Source of the DNA: Micromonospora sp. HNM0581 | Lineage (GTDB): Bacteria; Actinomycetota; Actinomycetes; Mycobacteriales; Micromonosporaceae | Assembly: GCF_012726175.1 (NCBI RefSeq) | Contig: NZ_JAASAD010000001.1 | Location: forward strand, 496,001-560,000 | DNA length: 64,000 nucleotides | Reading direction: 5' to 3' | In this document: piece after piece, positions 26,573 to 34,109 of the stretch | How positions within the stretch are numbered: the stretch's first letter is position 1 | Layout: each line of letters starts with the position of its first letter | Notes under the pieces: generated by a model | Told to the model about the DNA's origin: nothing | Database searches by the model: none | Seen by the model: only the letters and a program-made list of their open reading frames with translations | Position numbers and translations under genes: made by a program

Positions 26573-26938
26573 TCAGATGGTCAACTGCCAGTTGCTCCAG
26601 CGGTCCCGCACCCGGAAACCGAGTTGCTCGTTGATGGCGATCATATGGTCGTTGCTTGCGGCGTTGAACGTGTCGATCACCCGCACGGCCGTCTCGTGGG
26701 CGAGCAGGTGCCGCAAATTCTCGATCTTGACAAGCAGGCCCAGCCGGTTACCCCGGTGCTCCGGGTCGACGATGGTTATCTGTTGGAACGCGTGCCAGTC
26801 CGCGGTGAAGCGCTGCCGGCAGAAGGGCGGAAAGTCGGGCAGGTCGGCGGCGACATTCGCCGCGCCGATCCGGTACGCCTGCTCGATCGCCTCCTCGTCG
26901 GTGGAACCGAAGGAGGTGACGGTGACGGTGACGGTCAT
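26573..26938 (-). CDS. Internally deleted tandem-GNAT remnant
   Basis: 121 residues. The first 48 match the first strand and helix of actinomycete tandem GNAT proteins (TSFGSTDEEAIEQAYRIGAA, then LPDFPPFCRQRF). It then jumps straight to the C-terminal end of a second GNAT domain (VDPEHRGNRLGLLVKIENLR, NEQLGFRVRDRWSNWQL). The central strands of the first domain and the start of the second are missing, so an in-frame internal deletion of a protein of 400 residues or more is likely. The remaining acetyl-CoA loop (HRGNRLG) is intact but the fold cannot be complete. It may be a pseudogene that stays open. Confidence 0.7.
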   Translation of the reverse strand: MTVTVTVTSFGSTDEEAIEQAYRIGAANVAADLPDFPPFCRQRFTADWHAFQQITIVDPEHRGNRLGLLVKIENLRHLLAHETAVRVIDTFNAASNDHMIAINEQLGFRVRDRWSNWQLTI

Positions 26939-26964
26939 GCCGGCAGCCTGCGCCTGTGACAGAC

Positions 26965-26996
26965 GAGCGGGCCAGCAAATTCTCGCTGGCCCGCTC
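26965..26996. terminator. Terminator-type hairpin
   Basis: A perfect 12-bp stem (GAGCGGGCCAGC and complement) with an 8-base A/T-rich loop sits 26 bases upstream of the GNAT remnant and 10 bases from a structured-RNA candidate. On the minus strand it could end thrC-derived transcripts; on the plus strand it precedes the RNA candidate. Confidence 0.75.
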
Positions 26997-27006
26997 GGAC
27001 GTTGGT

Positions 27007-27080
27007 CGGGAGGGACGATCGCACAACGCCTCCGGCGTTGGGTCGTAAGGACGCAAAGTCTACGGCGAAGCGCCCTCCCG
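27007..27080 (+). ncRNA. Candidate structured RNA with a GEMM-like segment
   Basis: In the 237-base gap between the GNAT remnant and thrC, an 8-bp closing stem (CGGGAGGG at 27007-27014 with CCCTCCCG at 27073-27080) encloses a long hairpin (ACGA...CAACGCC TCC GGCGTTG...TCGT). The sequence GGACGCAAAGTCTACGG follows. That last element resembles the GGACGCAAAGCC-ACGG block of c-di-GMP-I (GEMM) riboswitches, but the partner GGCAAACC block is absent. The plus-strand orientation is inferred from this resemblance. No plus-strand gene follows for several kilobases, so it would be an orphan, a trans-acting RNA or a relic. Confidence 0.4.
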
Positions 27081-27175
27081 CACGAAGCATCTTGCGCCGT
27101 CCGTTTACAGCCGTCAAGTACCGGGCGGCGTGTTTCGCTCACTCCTTGCGAAATGCCACCCGAGTCCGTTCCGGC

Positions 27176-28459
27176 TCAGCTGAGCAGACCCGCGTCACGG
27201 GCCGCCCGCAACGAAGGCTTGATCCGGTGGGTGGGCCCGACCTCACCGGCGACCGCGTCGAGGGTCTTCAGCCCTTCACCGGTGTTGAACACCACCGTCT
27301 CGGCGGTCGGGTCCAGCCGACCCGACTCGACCAGCTTGCGCAGCACCGCCACGGTCACCCCACCTGCCGTCTCCGCGAAGACCCCGGTGGTACGCGCCAG
27401 CAGGCGTACCCCCGCCCGGATCTCGTCGTCGTCGGCGTGGTCCATCCAGCCGCCGGTACGGCGCACCGCCTCCAGCGCGTACAGCCCGGCCGCCGGGTCA
27501 CCGATGTTCAGCGACTTGGCGATGCCGGTCGGCTTGACCGGGACGATCGCCTCGTCGCCGCTGTGGAGTGCGGAGGCGATCGGGTTGCAGCCTGCCGACT
27601 GTGCCCCGAATACCTTCCAGCCGCCGGCCGGCGCCGCCACCAGACCGATCTCCACGAGTTCACTGAACGCCTTGTCAATCTTGGTGAGCAGTTCGCCCGA
27701 GGCCATCGGGACGACCACCTGGTCAGGAATCCGCCAACCGAGTTGCTCGGCCACCTCGTAGCCGAGCGTCTTGGACCCCTCCGCGTAGTACGGACGCACG
27801 TTGACGTTCACGAACGCCGTGTCCTCGAACTCGTCGGTCTCCACCAGCTCGCCACAGAGCCGGTTCACGTCGTCGTACGACCCGTCGATGGCGACCAGTT
27901 CACCGCCGTACACGGCGGTGGTGACGACCTTGCCCTGTTCCAGGTCGCTGGGGATGAAGACCACTGACGGCGTACCCACCCGGGCGGCGTGGGCGGCCAC
28001 GGAGTTCGCCAGGTTACCGGTGGAGGCGCAGGCAAACCGGGAGAAGCCCAATGCGCGGGCGGCGGTCAGCGCCACCGACACCACTCGGTCCTTGAACGAG
28101 TGGGTGGGATTGGCGCTGTCGTCCTTGACCCACAGCGGGGCGGTGATGCCCAGCTCAGCGGCGAGCCGGTCAGCGGCCACCAGCGGGGTGAACCCGGGGT
28201 CCAGGGTGACCCTGGTTGCCGCGTCCTGGCCGGCGGGCAGCAGGGCCGCGTAGCGCCAGAGATTACGTGGTCCGGCCTCGATCTGCTCGCGCGTGACGGT
28301 GGCGAGCACGGCCGGGTCGTAGTCGACCTCGAGGGGGCCGAAACACTCGTGACAGGCGTGCTGCGCGGCCAGCGGGTAGCGGGCGGAACAGGCACGGCAG
28401 ACCAGTGCACGGGCCGGGCTGGTGGTGTCGATACCGGTGGGGGCGAGCGTCGACGTCAT
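27176..28459 (-). CDS. thrC: Threonine synthase
   Basis: 427 residues. An N-terminal zinc-ribbon (Cys21, Cys24, Cys36, Cys39) precedes a fold-type II PLP domain. The Schiff-base lysine is Lys123 in NPTHSFKDRV, and the phosphate cup CASTGNLANSVAAHAARVG is present. The enzyme converts O-phospho-L-homoserine and water to threonine and phosphate. It stands alone, without hom or thrB. Its leader is a complete SAM-I riboswitch ending 11 bases before the ATG, so expression should respond to S-adenosylmethionine. That is unusual for threonine synthase and links it to the methionine branch, which uses the same precursor. Confidence 0.95.
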   Translation of the reverse strand: MTSTLAPTGIDTTSPARALVCRACSARYPLAAQHACHECFGPLEVDYDPAVLATVTREQIEAGPRNLWRYAALLPAGQDAATRVTLDPGFTPLVAADRLAAELGITAPLWVKDDSANPTHSFKDRVVSVALTAARALGFSRFACASTGNLANSVAAHAARVGTPSVVFIPSDLEQGKVVTTAVYGGELVAIDGSYDDVNRLCGELVETDEFEDTAFVNVNVRPYYAEGSKTLGYEVAEQLGWRIPDQVVVPMASGELLTKIDKAFSELVEIGLVAAPAGGWKVFGAQSAGCNPIASALHSGDEAIVPVKPTGIAKSLNIGDPAAGLYALEAVRRTGGWMDHADDDEIRAGVRLLARTTGVFAETAGGVTVAVLRKLVESGRLDPTAETVVFNTGEGLKTLDAVAGEVGPTHRIKPSLRAARDAGLLS

Positions 28460-28470
28460 GTCGAAGTCCT

Positions 28471-28602
28471 CTCATCTTCCCCCGCATCGCACCCTGCGGC
28501 GGGGACGGAATTGGCACCTGCCTCGCCAGACGCTCAACGGTGAGCGCGCGAGGTGGTTGCCGGGGCGTCGTCGGGCCGTATCCCTCAGCCCCTCTGGATG
28601 AG
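28471..28602 (-). promoter_or_regulatory. SAM-I (S-box) riboswitch in the thrC leader
   Basis: On the minus strand the element begins CTCATCCAGAGGGGCTGAGG and ends GGGGAAGATGAG, so P1 pairs CTCATC with GATGAG. The conserved core is all present in order: GGCCC with the kink-turn GACGAC, CCCCGGCAACC, a P3 arm from CACCTCG to GCAGGTG, the invariant CCAATTCC, and a P4 arm of CCCCGC/GCGGGG. The Shine-Dalgarno sequence (GAGAGGA) overlaps the 3' strand of P1, only 11 bases from the ATG. With SAM bound and P1 formed, ribosome access would be blocked, so control is probably translational. Confidence 0.95.
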
Positions 28603-28801
28603 GTATGCAGTTGTGTGGCCGAGTCTAGACAATCCGGTCGCGGTCGTCGCCCGGCCGTCCCAGCTTGTGAGCGAATCCTCGGCGGCGCCGTCACAGACCC
28701 TCATGTCGGTCAGGTATGTTCATGTCTGACCGACATGGCCCCGCGCACTCTCGTCGCCCTCGGACATTCCGGCAACGGCCGCGCGGTCACCGGCAGCCGG
28801 C

Positions 28802-29701
28802 TCAGCTGGTGATGTCCTTACGGGTGAACCGCCAGAAGGCCAGCCCCCAGAACACAGTCGCGTAACAGACCGCCGAGACCGCACCCCGGACGATGTCGTC
28901 GGTCTGCACAGGCGTGGAGAGCAGCCCCAACCACGCGGTGCTGTAATGCGTCGGCAGGAACGACCGGATCACGCCGAGGGCGGTGATCTGATCCAGGATG
29001 CTGGAGAGAATCCACAGCAGCACCGCACCGCCCACCGCACCCAGCGCCGCGTCCGTGGTGACCGAGAGCAGGAACGCCAAACCGGCGACCACCAACAGCA
29101 CGACCGCCAGGTAGCCGAGCACCGCGAGCAGCCGCAGCAAACCCTCGCCCGGCTCCAACTGGGCCGCGACCGTGCTGCGCAGCGGCGACCAGCCGTACCG
29201 CAGGGTACCGATGGCGAGGGCCGTACCGGCGAGCAGCACCAGCGCCAGCGCCGAGTACGCGAGGGCGACCAACAACTTCACGGTGAGCAGTCGGGCCCGG
29301 GGCACCGGGATCGCCAGCAGATAGCGCAGGCTCCCCCAACTCGCCTCGCTCGCCACCGTGTCACCGCAGAACAGCGCCACCACGACAACCAGCAGGAACG
29401 ACGCCGACACGAAGATGGTGAAGAGAGCGAAGTTCAATCCACCGGAAGTGGCCAGACCAATCAGACTGCCGAACTCACCCCGACCGTTGTCGTCGTCGCC
29501 GGTGTCGAACTGGAACGCGATCAGGATGATCAGGGGTAGCAGCACCATGAATCCGAGCGCCAGCTGGGTACGGCGACGCGACGCCTGCCGGCGGAACTCC
29601 GCCCCGAACGGTAACGTCCGAGCGGGCCGGTAACCGGCCGCCGCACCTGAAGCGGCAACGGGTGCCGTGTCCCGCCTCGACTCGACATCCGATCCCGTCA
29701 T
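28802..29701 (-). CDS. ABC-2 type transporter permease
   Basis: 299 residues with six hydrophobic helices and a conserved cytoplasmic segment after helix 2 (ASEASWGSLRYLLAIPVPRAR), typical of ABC-2 exporters. ATG 29701 overlaps the stop of the preceding hydrolase-ABC fusion (TGATG), so the two are translated together and probably form one export complex. It ends KDITS, like other permeases of the class. Cargo is unknown. Confidence 0.88.
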   Translation of the reverse strand: MTGSDVESRRDTAPVAASGAAAGYRPARTLPFGAEFRRQASRRRTQLALGFMVLLPLIILIAFQFDTGDDDNGRGEFGSLIGLATSGGLNFALFTIFVSASFLLVVVVALFCGDTVASEASWGSLRYLLAIPVPRARLLTVKLLVALAYSALALVLLAGTALAIGTLRYGWSPLRSTVAAQLEPGEGLLRLLAVLGYLAVVLLVVAGLAFLLSVTTDAALGAVGGAVLLWILSSILDQITALGVIRSFLPTHYSTAWLGLLSTPVQTDDIVRGAVSAVCYATVFWGLAFWRFTRKDITS

Positions 29702-32568
29702 CACCGGTCCCCGCTTCCCCGAGAGTTCTCGCCCACCAGGGCGAGGAAGGCGTCCTCCAGGCGGCGCCGGGGCACCACCCGGTCCACTGCGATCCCGGCC
29801 CGGACAAGCTCGGCGACCACCTCGCTGCGGGCGGTGCCGTTGGTGTCGACCACCAACTGCCCGTCGACGTCGTCGAGCACCCGTAGACCTCCGAGGCCGC
29901 CGAGCACACTCCGGGCCGCAGCCGGATCGTTGACCTCGAACAGCACGCTGGGCGAGTCGCCGACAATCTCCTCGACCGGTCCGGACGCCACGATCCGGCC
30001 CTTGTTCACCACCACGGCGTGGGTGCAGGTCTGCTCCACCTCGGCCAGCAGGTGGCTGGAGACCAACACCGCCCGGCCGTCGGTGGCATAACGCTGGAGC
30101 ACCCGTCGCATCTCGGCGATCTGCGGCGGGTCCAGCCCGTCGGTCGGCTCGTCGAGCACCAGCAGTTCCGGCAGGCCGAGCATGGCCTGGGCGATCGCCA
30201 GCCGCTGCCGCATCCCGTGGCTGTACTTGCCCACCCTCCGATGCACCGACGAACCCAGCCCGGCGATCTGCAGCGCCTGCTCGAAGTGGGCGTCCACCTC
30301 CGGCCGTCCGGTCGCCCGCCAGTACGCCCGCAGATTCTCCAGACCGGACAGGTGCGGCAGGAAGCCCGGACCCTCGACCAACGCACCGATCCGCGACAAC
30401 ACGGGTGAACCGGGCACAAGTCTGTGCCCGAAAACGTAGATCTCCCCCGCGGTCGGCTGGGTCAGCCCCATCAGCACCCGCAGCGTGGTGGTCTTACCGG
30501 CGCCATTGGGCCCGAGCAAGCCGACCACCTGACCCGGGTGCACCTCGAAGTCCACCTCGGAAACCGCGACGAACCCGTCGGCGTACTCCTTGCGCAGCCG
30601 GCGTACGGCCAGCGGGGTGTCCGCGTACTCCGGACGCACGGAGGTCTCCCGGCGACGGTGCCGCCAACGCAGCACGGTCACGAGCACGACGAGCCCGGCC
30701 ACGATCGCGGCGAGCAGCCCGAACAGAACCCAGCGCCAGATCGCCGCCTCGGTGGGAATCGGGTCGCTGTCGACCGTCGGCAGACTGACCGGTGCGTCGG
30801 CGACCGCGACCGTGTGGACGGCGGGCTCGATCGGCGTCGTGTACGCCTGGTCCGAGGTCGCCACCACCAACCGGAGCCGGTGACCGGCCTCCACCCGGTG
30901 CACGATCGCCGGCAGGGTCACGGTGACCGGCACGGCGGCGTCGATACTCGCCGGCAGGCCGGTGAGCCGGATCGGCGCGATCAGCCCGCTGGGCAGCGTG
31001 GCCGCACCCTCCGGATCGACCACGTAGAGCTTGGCGAAGAGTACGGCCGCACCGCTGCTGGACGCGGCGCGTAGCGACACGGTCGGTGCGCCGACGATGT
31101 CGACGGCATCGGCCATCGGCTCGGACTCGAACCGGGCGTGCTGCCCCGGAATGTCGCCGGCCACTCCGCCGAGCAGCGAACTCAACGAGCCGGCGAACGG
31201 CACCGAGGAGATCGCCGCAGGATTGCCGCGGGGCGGGTTGGCCACCGGCTGGGTCGGGCCGGTCACGGCCACCTCGACCCGGAGGTCGCCGCCGAGACCC
31301 GGGTAGTCGTCGGTGCGGTAGCCGGTGGCCACCAGCCCACGATCCAGCGCGTCGAAACCGGCGATCCGGGAGAAGGTGAAGGTCTCGCCCGGTGCCGCAC
31401 CGTCACCTGCGACGTAGTGGTCGAGCCACTGCGCGGTGAGGAACTTGATCCGGTCGGAGTCGGTCTGCGGTCCCGCGCCGCCGTCGTGACCGCCGGTGAA
31501 CCAGGCGACCCGCACCGGGGTGCCGTTCGCAGCGATCCCCCGGGCGTTGGCGTCGGCCTCGGCCAGCGGGAAGAGGGTGTCCGCCGCACCCTGCACCAGC
31601 AGGGTCGGCGCGGTGATCCGGTCCAGCACCCCGGCCGGGCTGGATCGCCGCAGCAGGTCGACAGCTGCCTGGTCGGCCTGACCGGTTGCGGCGATGCGCA
31701 GATAGGTCCGACAGATCTCGGCGGCGAACCGGCCGCAGGCGGGGTCGGCTGCGGCGCCACTCGCCGGTGCGCCGGGGGCCGTTCCCGGCCCCTGACCAGG
31801 CGCCGGGCTGGGCGGGCCTGGGGCGGGTGCCCCCTCTGGAGCTTCGGCGGTGCTGCCGGAGATCCCGGCCGGACCGGAACCGACACTTCCGCCGCCACCG
31901 AAGAAGATGCCGGCCCAACCGGACTTGAAGACCCCCTCGGTCGGCTCACCACCGGTGCTCTCCGGCAGGAAAGCCCGGGACAGGTCGTTCCAGGTGATCA
32001 TGGGAACGATCGCGTCGACCCGCTGGTCCTGCGCGGCGAGCAGCAGCGCCAACGCACCGCCGTAGGAGCCGCCGACCACACCCACTCGGGGGTCACCGTC
32101 AGCGTCGGTACGTACCTCCGGTCGCTCAGCGAGCCAGTCCAGCAGCCGTTGAGCGTCGCGTACCTCGTGGTCGGGGCTGTCCAGGTGGATCTGCCCACCA
32201 CTGCGACCGAAGCCACGCGCGGTCCAGGTGAGTACGGCGTAGCCGCGGGCGGCCAAATCCTCGGCGTCGGCGCGGACCGACTCCTTGGTGCCGCCGAAGC
32301 CGTGGGCGAGCAGCACCGCCGGAACCTCACGACCGGCCGCGGCGTCGCGCGGAACATAGAGCGTGGTGTCCAGGTCGACCGGCTCGTCGCCGTCCGGACC
32401 GGACCGGACGGTGACCATCGCGGACTCGGTACGGAAGAACGGCCGGTCCGGCCAGACCGCCCACACCACCGCCGCCGCCAGCAGGACCACGGCAACCGTG
32501 GCGGCGACGACCCGACGACCGGTGGGCAGGGCACGTCGGAACCGCACGGTCGAGAACGGCGATCTCAT
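29701..32568 (-). CDS. Fusion: S15/CocE-like alpha/beta hydrolase + ABC transporter ATPase
   Basis: 955 residues. Residues 12-35 form a signal-anchor helix. About 45-600 is an X-Pro dipeptidyl-peptidase (S15)-like hydrolase with nucleophile Ser168 in GVVGGSYGGALALL and a C-terminal jelly-roll domain. A second helix lies at about 617-640. Residues 660-955 are an ABC ATPase: Walker A LLGPNGAGKTTT (Lys692), signature YSHGMRQRLAIAQ, Walker B LLVLDEPTDGLDPP. The two helices place the hydrolase outside and the ATPase inside. The coupled permease (28802-29701) completes the transporter. The hydrolase could process the exported compound or its acyl/peptide linkage. Confidence 0.88.
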   Translation of the reverse strand: MRSPFSTVRFRRALPTGRRVVAATVAVVLLAAAVVWAVWPDRPFFRTESAMVTVRSGPDGDEPVDLDTTLYVPRDAAAGREVPAVLLAHGFGGTKESVRADAEDLAARGYAVLTWTARGFGRSGGQIHLDSPDHEVRDAQRLLDWLAERPEVRTDADGDPRVGVVGGSYGGALALLLAAQDQRVDAIVPMITWNDLSRAFLPESTGGEPTEGVFKSGWAGIFFGGGGSVGSGPAGISGSTAEAPEGAPAPGPPSPAPGQGPGTAPGAPASGAAADPACGRFAAEICRTYLRIAATGQADQAAVDLLRRSSPAGVLDRITAPTLLVQGAADTLFPLAEADANARGIAANGTPVRVAWFTGGHDGGAGPQTDSDRIKFLTAQWLDHYVAGDGAAPGETFTFSRIAGFDALDRGLVATGYRTDDYPGLGGDLRVEVAVTGPTQPVANPPRGNPAAISSVPFAGSLSSLLGGVAGDIPGQHARFESEPMADAVDIVGAPTVSLRAASSSGAAVLFAKLYVVDPEGAATLPSGLIAPIRLTGLPASIDAAVPVTVTLPAIVHRVEAGHRLRLVVATSDQAYTTPIEPAVHTVAVADAPVSLPTVDSDPIPTEAAIWRWVLFGLLAAIVAGLVVLVTVLRWRHRRRETSVRPEYADTPLAVRRLRKEYADGFVAVSEVDFEVHPGQVVGLLGPNGAGKTTTLRVLMGLTQPTAGEIYVFGHRLVPGSPVLSRIGALVEGPGFLPHLSGLENLRAYWRATGRPEVDAHFEQALQIAGLGSSVHRRVGKYSHGMRQRLAIAQAMLGLPELLVLDEPTDGLDPPQIAEMRRVLQRYATDGRAVLVSSHLLAEVEQTCTHAVVVNKGRIVASGPVEEIVGDSPSVLFEVNDPAAARSVLGGLGGLRVLDDVDGQLVVDTNGTARSEVVAELVRAGIAVDRVVPRRRLEDAFLALVGENSRGSGDR

Positions 32569-32936
32569 TGGGCACACGGTACGGCCCGGAACCTGAGTAT
32601 TACCTGAGATCCGCCGTACGTCTGTCCTGGTAGCCCGATCGTCATCCGCAGAAGGTCATCCGCACAGCGTTCAGTCGGCGAACCTTTGAGCCAACTTCGC
32701 ATCGCGGAAATTCCCGCTTTTCGTCTGAATTCACTATCAGGTACGCCTATCTCCCGACGGAACGACACCCACCGTGAACAAACACATCTCCGCGAGTCAC
32801 ATCGCTGCAAGTGACGCAAAGCTGACCGTCGCCGACCGGGCCCAGACCAGCCGGCTTCCATTAGTTTCCGGTCCGGCGCACGGGACCGGCTCGTCGACGC
32901 CGTCGGACAACCTGCCCCACGCCGGAGGAGACAACC
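32569..32936. other. AT-richer divergent promoter region
   Basis: This 368-base gap separates the divergent hydrolase-ABC fusion and the conservon operon. It is less G/C-rich than its surroundings, with tracts such as GGAAATTCCCGCTTTT. It must contain both promoters. A strong ribosome binding site, GGAGGAG, sits at its right end seven bases before the ATG at 32937. I see no ORF, RNA gene or long palindrome in it. Confidence 0.6.
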
Positions 32937-34109
32937 ATGACCGTTCCCGCTCCGCGGGTCCGTCGCCGGCCCCGGACACCGGGCCGGCTGTTGCCGCTGC
33001 TACTCGCCACCGCGCTGCTGCTGCCGGTGACGTTCCTCGTCGTACAGGCACACCAACTCGTCGACACCGACCACGACGTCGTCGTCCGGGAACGGCTCGG
33101 CGTCGAGTACCTTCGCGCCCTCGGCCCGGTGACCGACGCGCTTGTCGACGCACAGAGCGCCGCCGTGACCGGCCGGACGCCGCGCCGGGAAAGCCTCGAC
33201 CAGGCGGTCGAACAGGCCGCCGCCGTCGACGCGCGCATCGGTGACGAGCTGAGCACCAGCGAGCGATGGGCCGGGCTCCGCGCCAAGCTGGAGGCACTGC
33301 CCGAACGCGCGCTCACCGACCGGGAAGCCGCTTTCACCGTCTACGGCGAGGTGACCGACCTGCTACTGGCCCTGCACGACAAGGTTCGGGAGACCTCCGG
33401 CCTGATCCGGGATGCGGGTGTCGACGCGTACTTCCTGCAGGACGGCGTCGGGGAGGAAATGCCGGAGGCGACAGTGGCCGCCGGCCGCCTCACCGACCTG
33501 GCCACACTGATGAACCGCCGATCCGAGACAGAACGGATCCAGTCGCTGAGTCAGCTGGCCACCCTCCGGGGTGCCGCCCTGCAACCCGCCAACGACCTGG
33601 CCAACAACCTGCGAGCGGTGGTGGAGAACACGGAGAGCGCCGAGCTGGGCGCTGCCGTGCTCACACCCTTCGACGCCTACCAGCGAGCCGTCGAGACGAT
33701 GGCCCTGTACGCCCAACCGACCGACCGGGCCGGCTCGATCGACACACCCAAACTCATCGCCGCCCGCAACGAGGCACAACAGGCCGCCAAACAGCTCCAG
33801 CCGGTACTCCTCGACGAGATCGACCGACTACTGGTGGAACGACTCGACCAGCTGGACCGCGACCGTCTGCTGATCCTCGGAGCCGGTGGCCTCGCCACGC
33901 TGCTGCTGGTCGGGCTCGCCGCGAACAGCTGGATGTCTCGTTCGCGGGACAGATCCACCGTCGGCACGGGCAGCAGCTCGCCCGCGCCACCACCGGATGC
34001 CCACCGGGAACCGGGCGGAGCACACCCGGTCGAGCATCCACCGGCGCTCGAACCGGTGGGGCAGTCGCACGGGGCGGATCGGTGGAGGCCCTTCGATGCT
34101 GCTCGGTAG
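32937..34109 (+). CDS. Two-TM membrane protein with extracytoplasmic helical domain, first gene of the conservon operon
   Basis: 390 residues. TM1 spans about residues 17-38 and TM2 about 311-333. The 270 residues between are predicted outside and helical, resembling nitrate/chemoreceptor-type sensory domains (ERLGVEYLRALGPVTDALVD, ETSGLIRDAGVDAYFLQDGV). A Ser/Pro-rich cytoplasmic tail of about 55 residues has no HAMP or kinase. It looks like a sensor half without output and overlaps the following kinase gene by 14 bases. It may act as a co-receptor for that kinase. ATG 32937 follows GGAGGAG. Confidence 0.8.
   Translation: MTVPAPRVRRRPRTPGRLLPLLLATALLLPVTFLVVQAHQLVDTDHDVVVRERLGVEYLRALGPVTDALVDAQSAAVTGRTPRRESLDQAVEQAAAVDARIGDELSTSERWAGLRAKLEALPERALTDREAAFTVYGEVTDLLLALHDKVRETSGLIRDAGVDAYFLQDGVGEEMPEATVAAGRLTDLATLMNRRSETERIQSLSQLATLRGAALQPANDLANNLRAVVENTESAELGAAVLTPFDAYQRAVETMALYAQPTDRAGSIDTPKLIAARNEAQQAAKQLQPVLLDEIDRLLVERLDQLDRDRLLILGAGGLATLLLVGLAANSWMSRSRDRSTVGTGSSSPAPPPDAHREPGGAHPVEHPPALEPVGQSHGADRWRPFDAAR

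Noticed and set aside
30405..32607. Plus-strand long frames opposite the hydrolase-ABC fusion (up to 489 codons)
   Set aside because: They are antisense shadows, with Arg/Gly/Gln-rich composition and no domain features.
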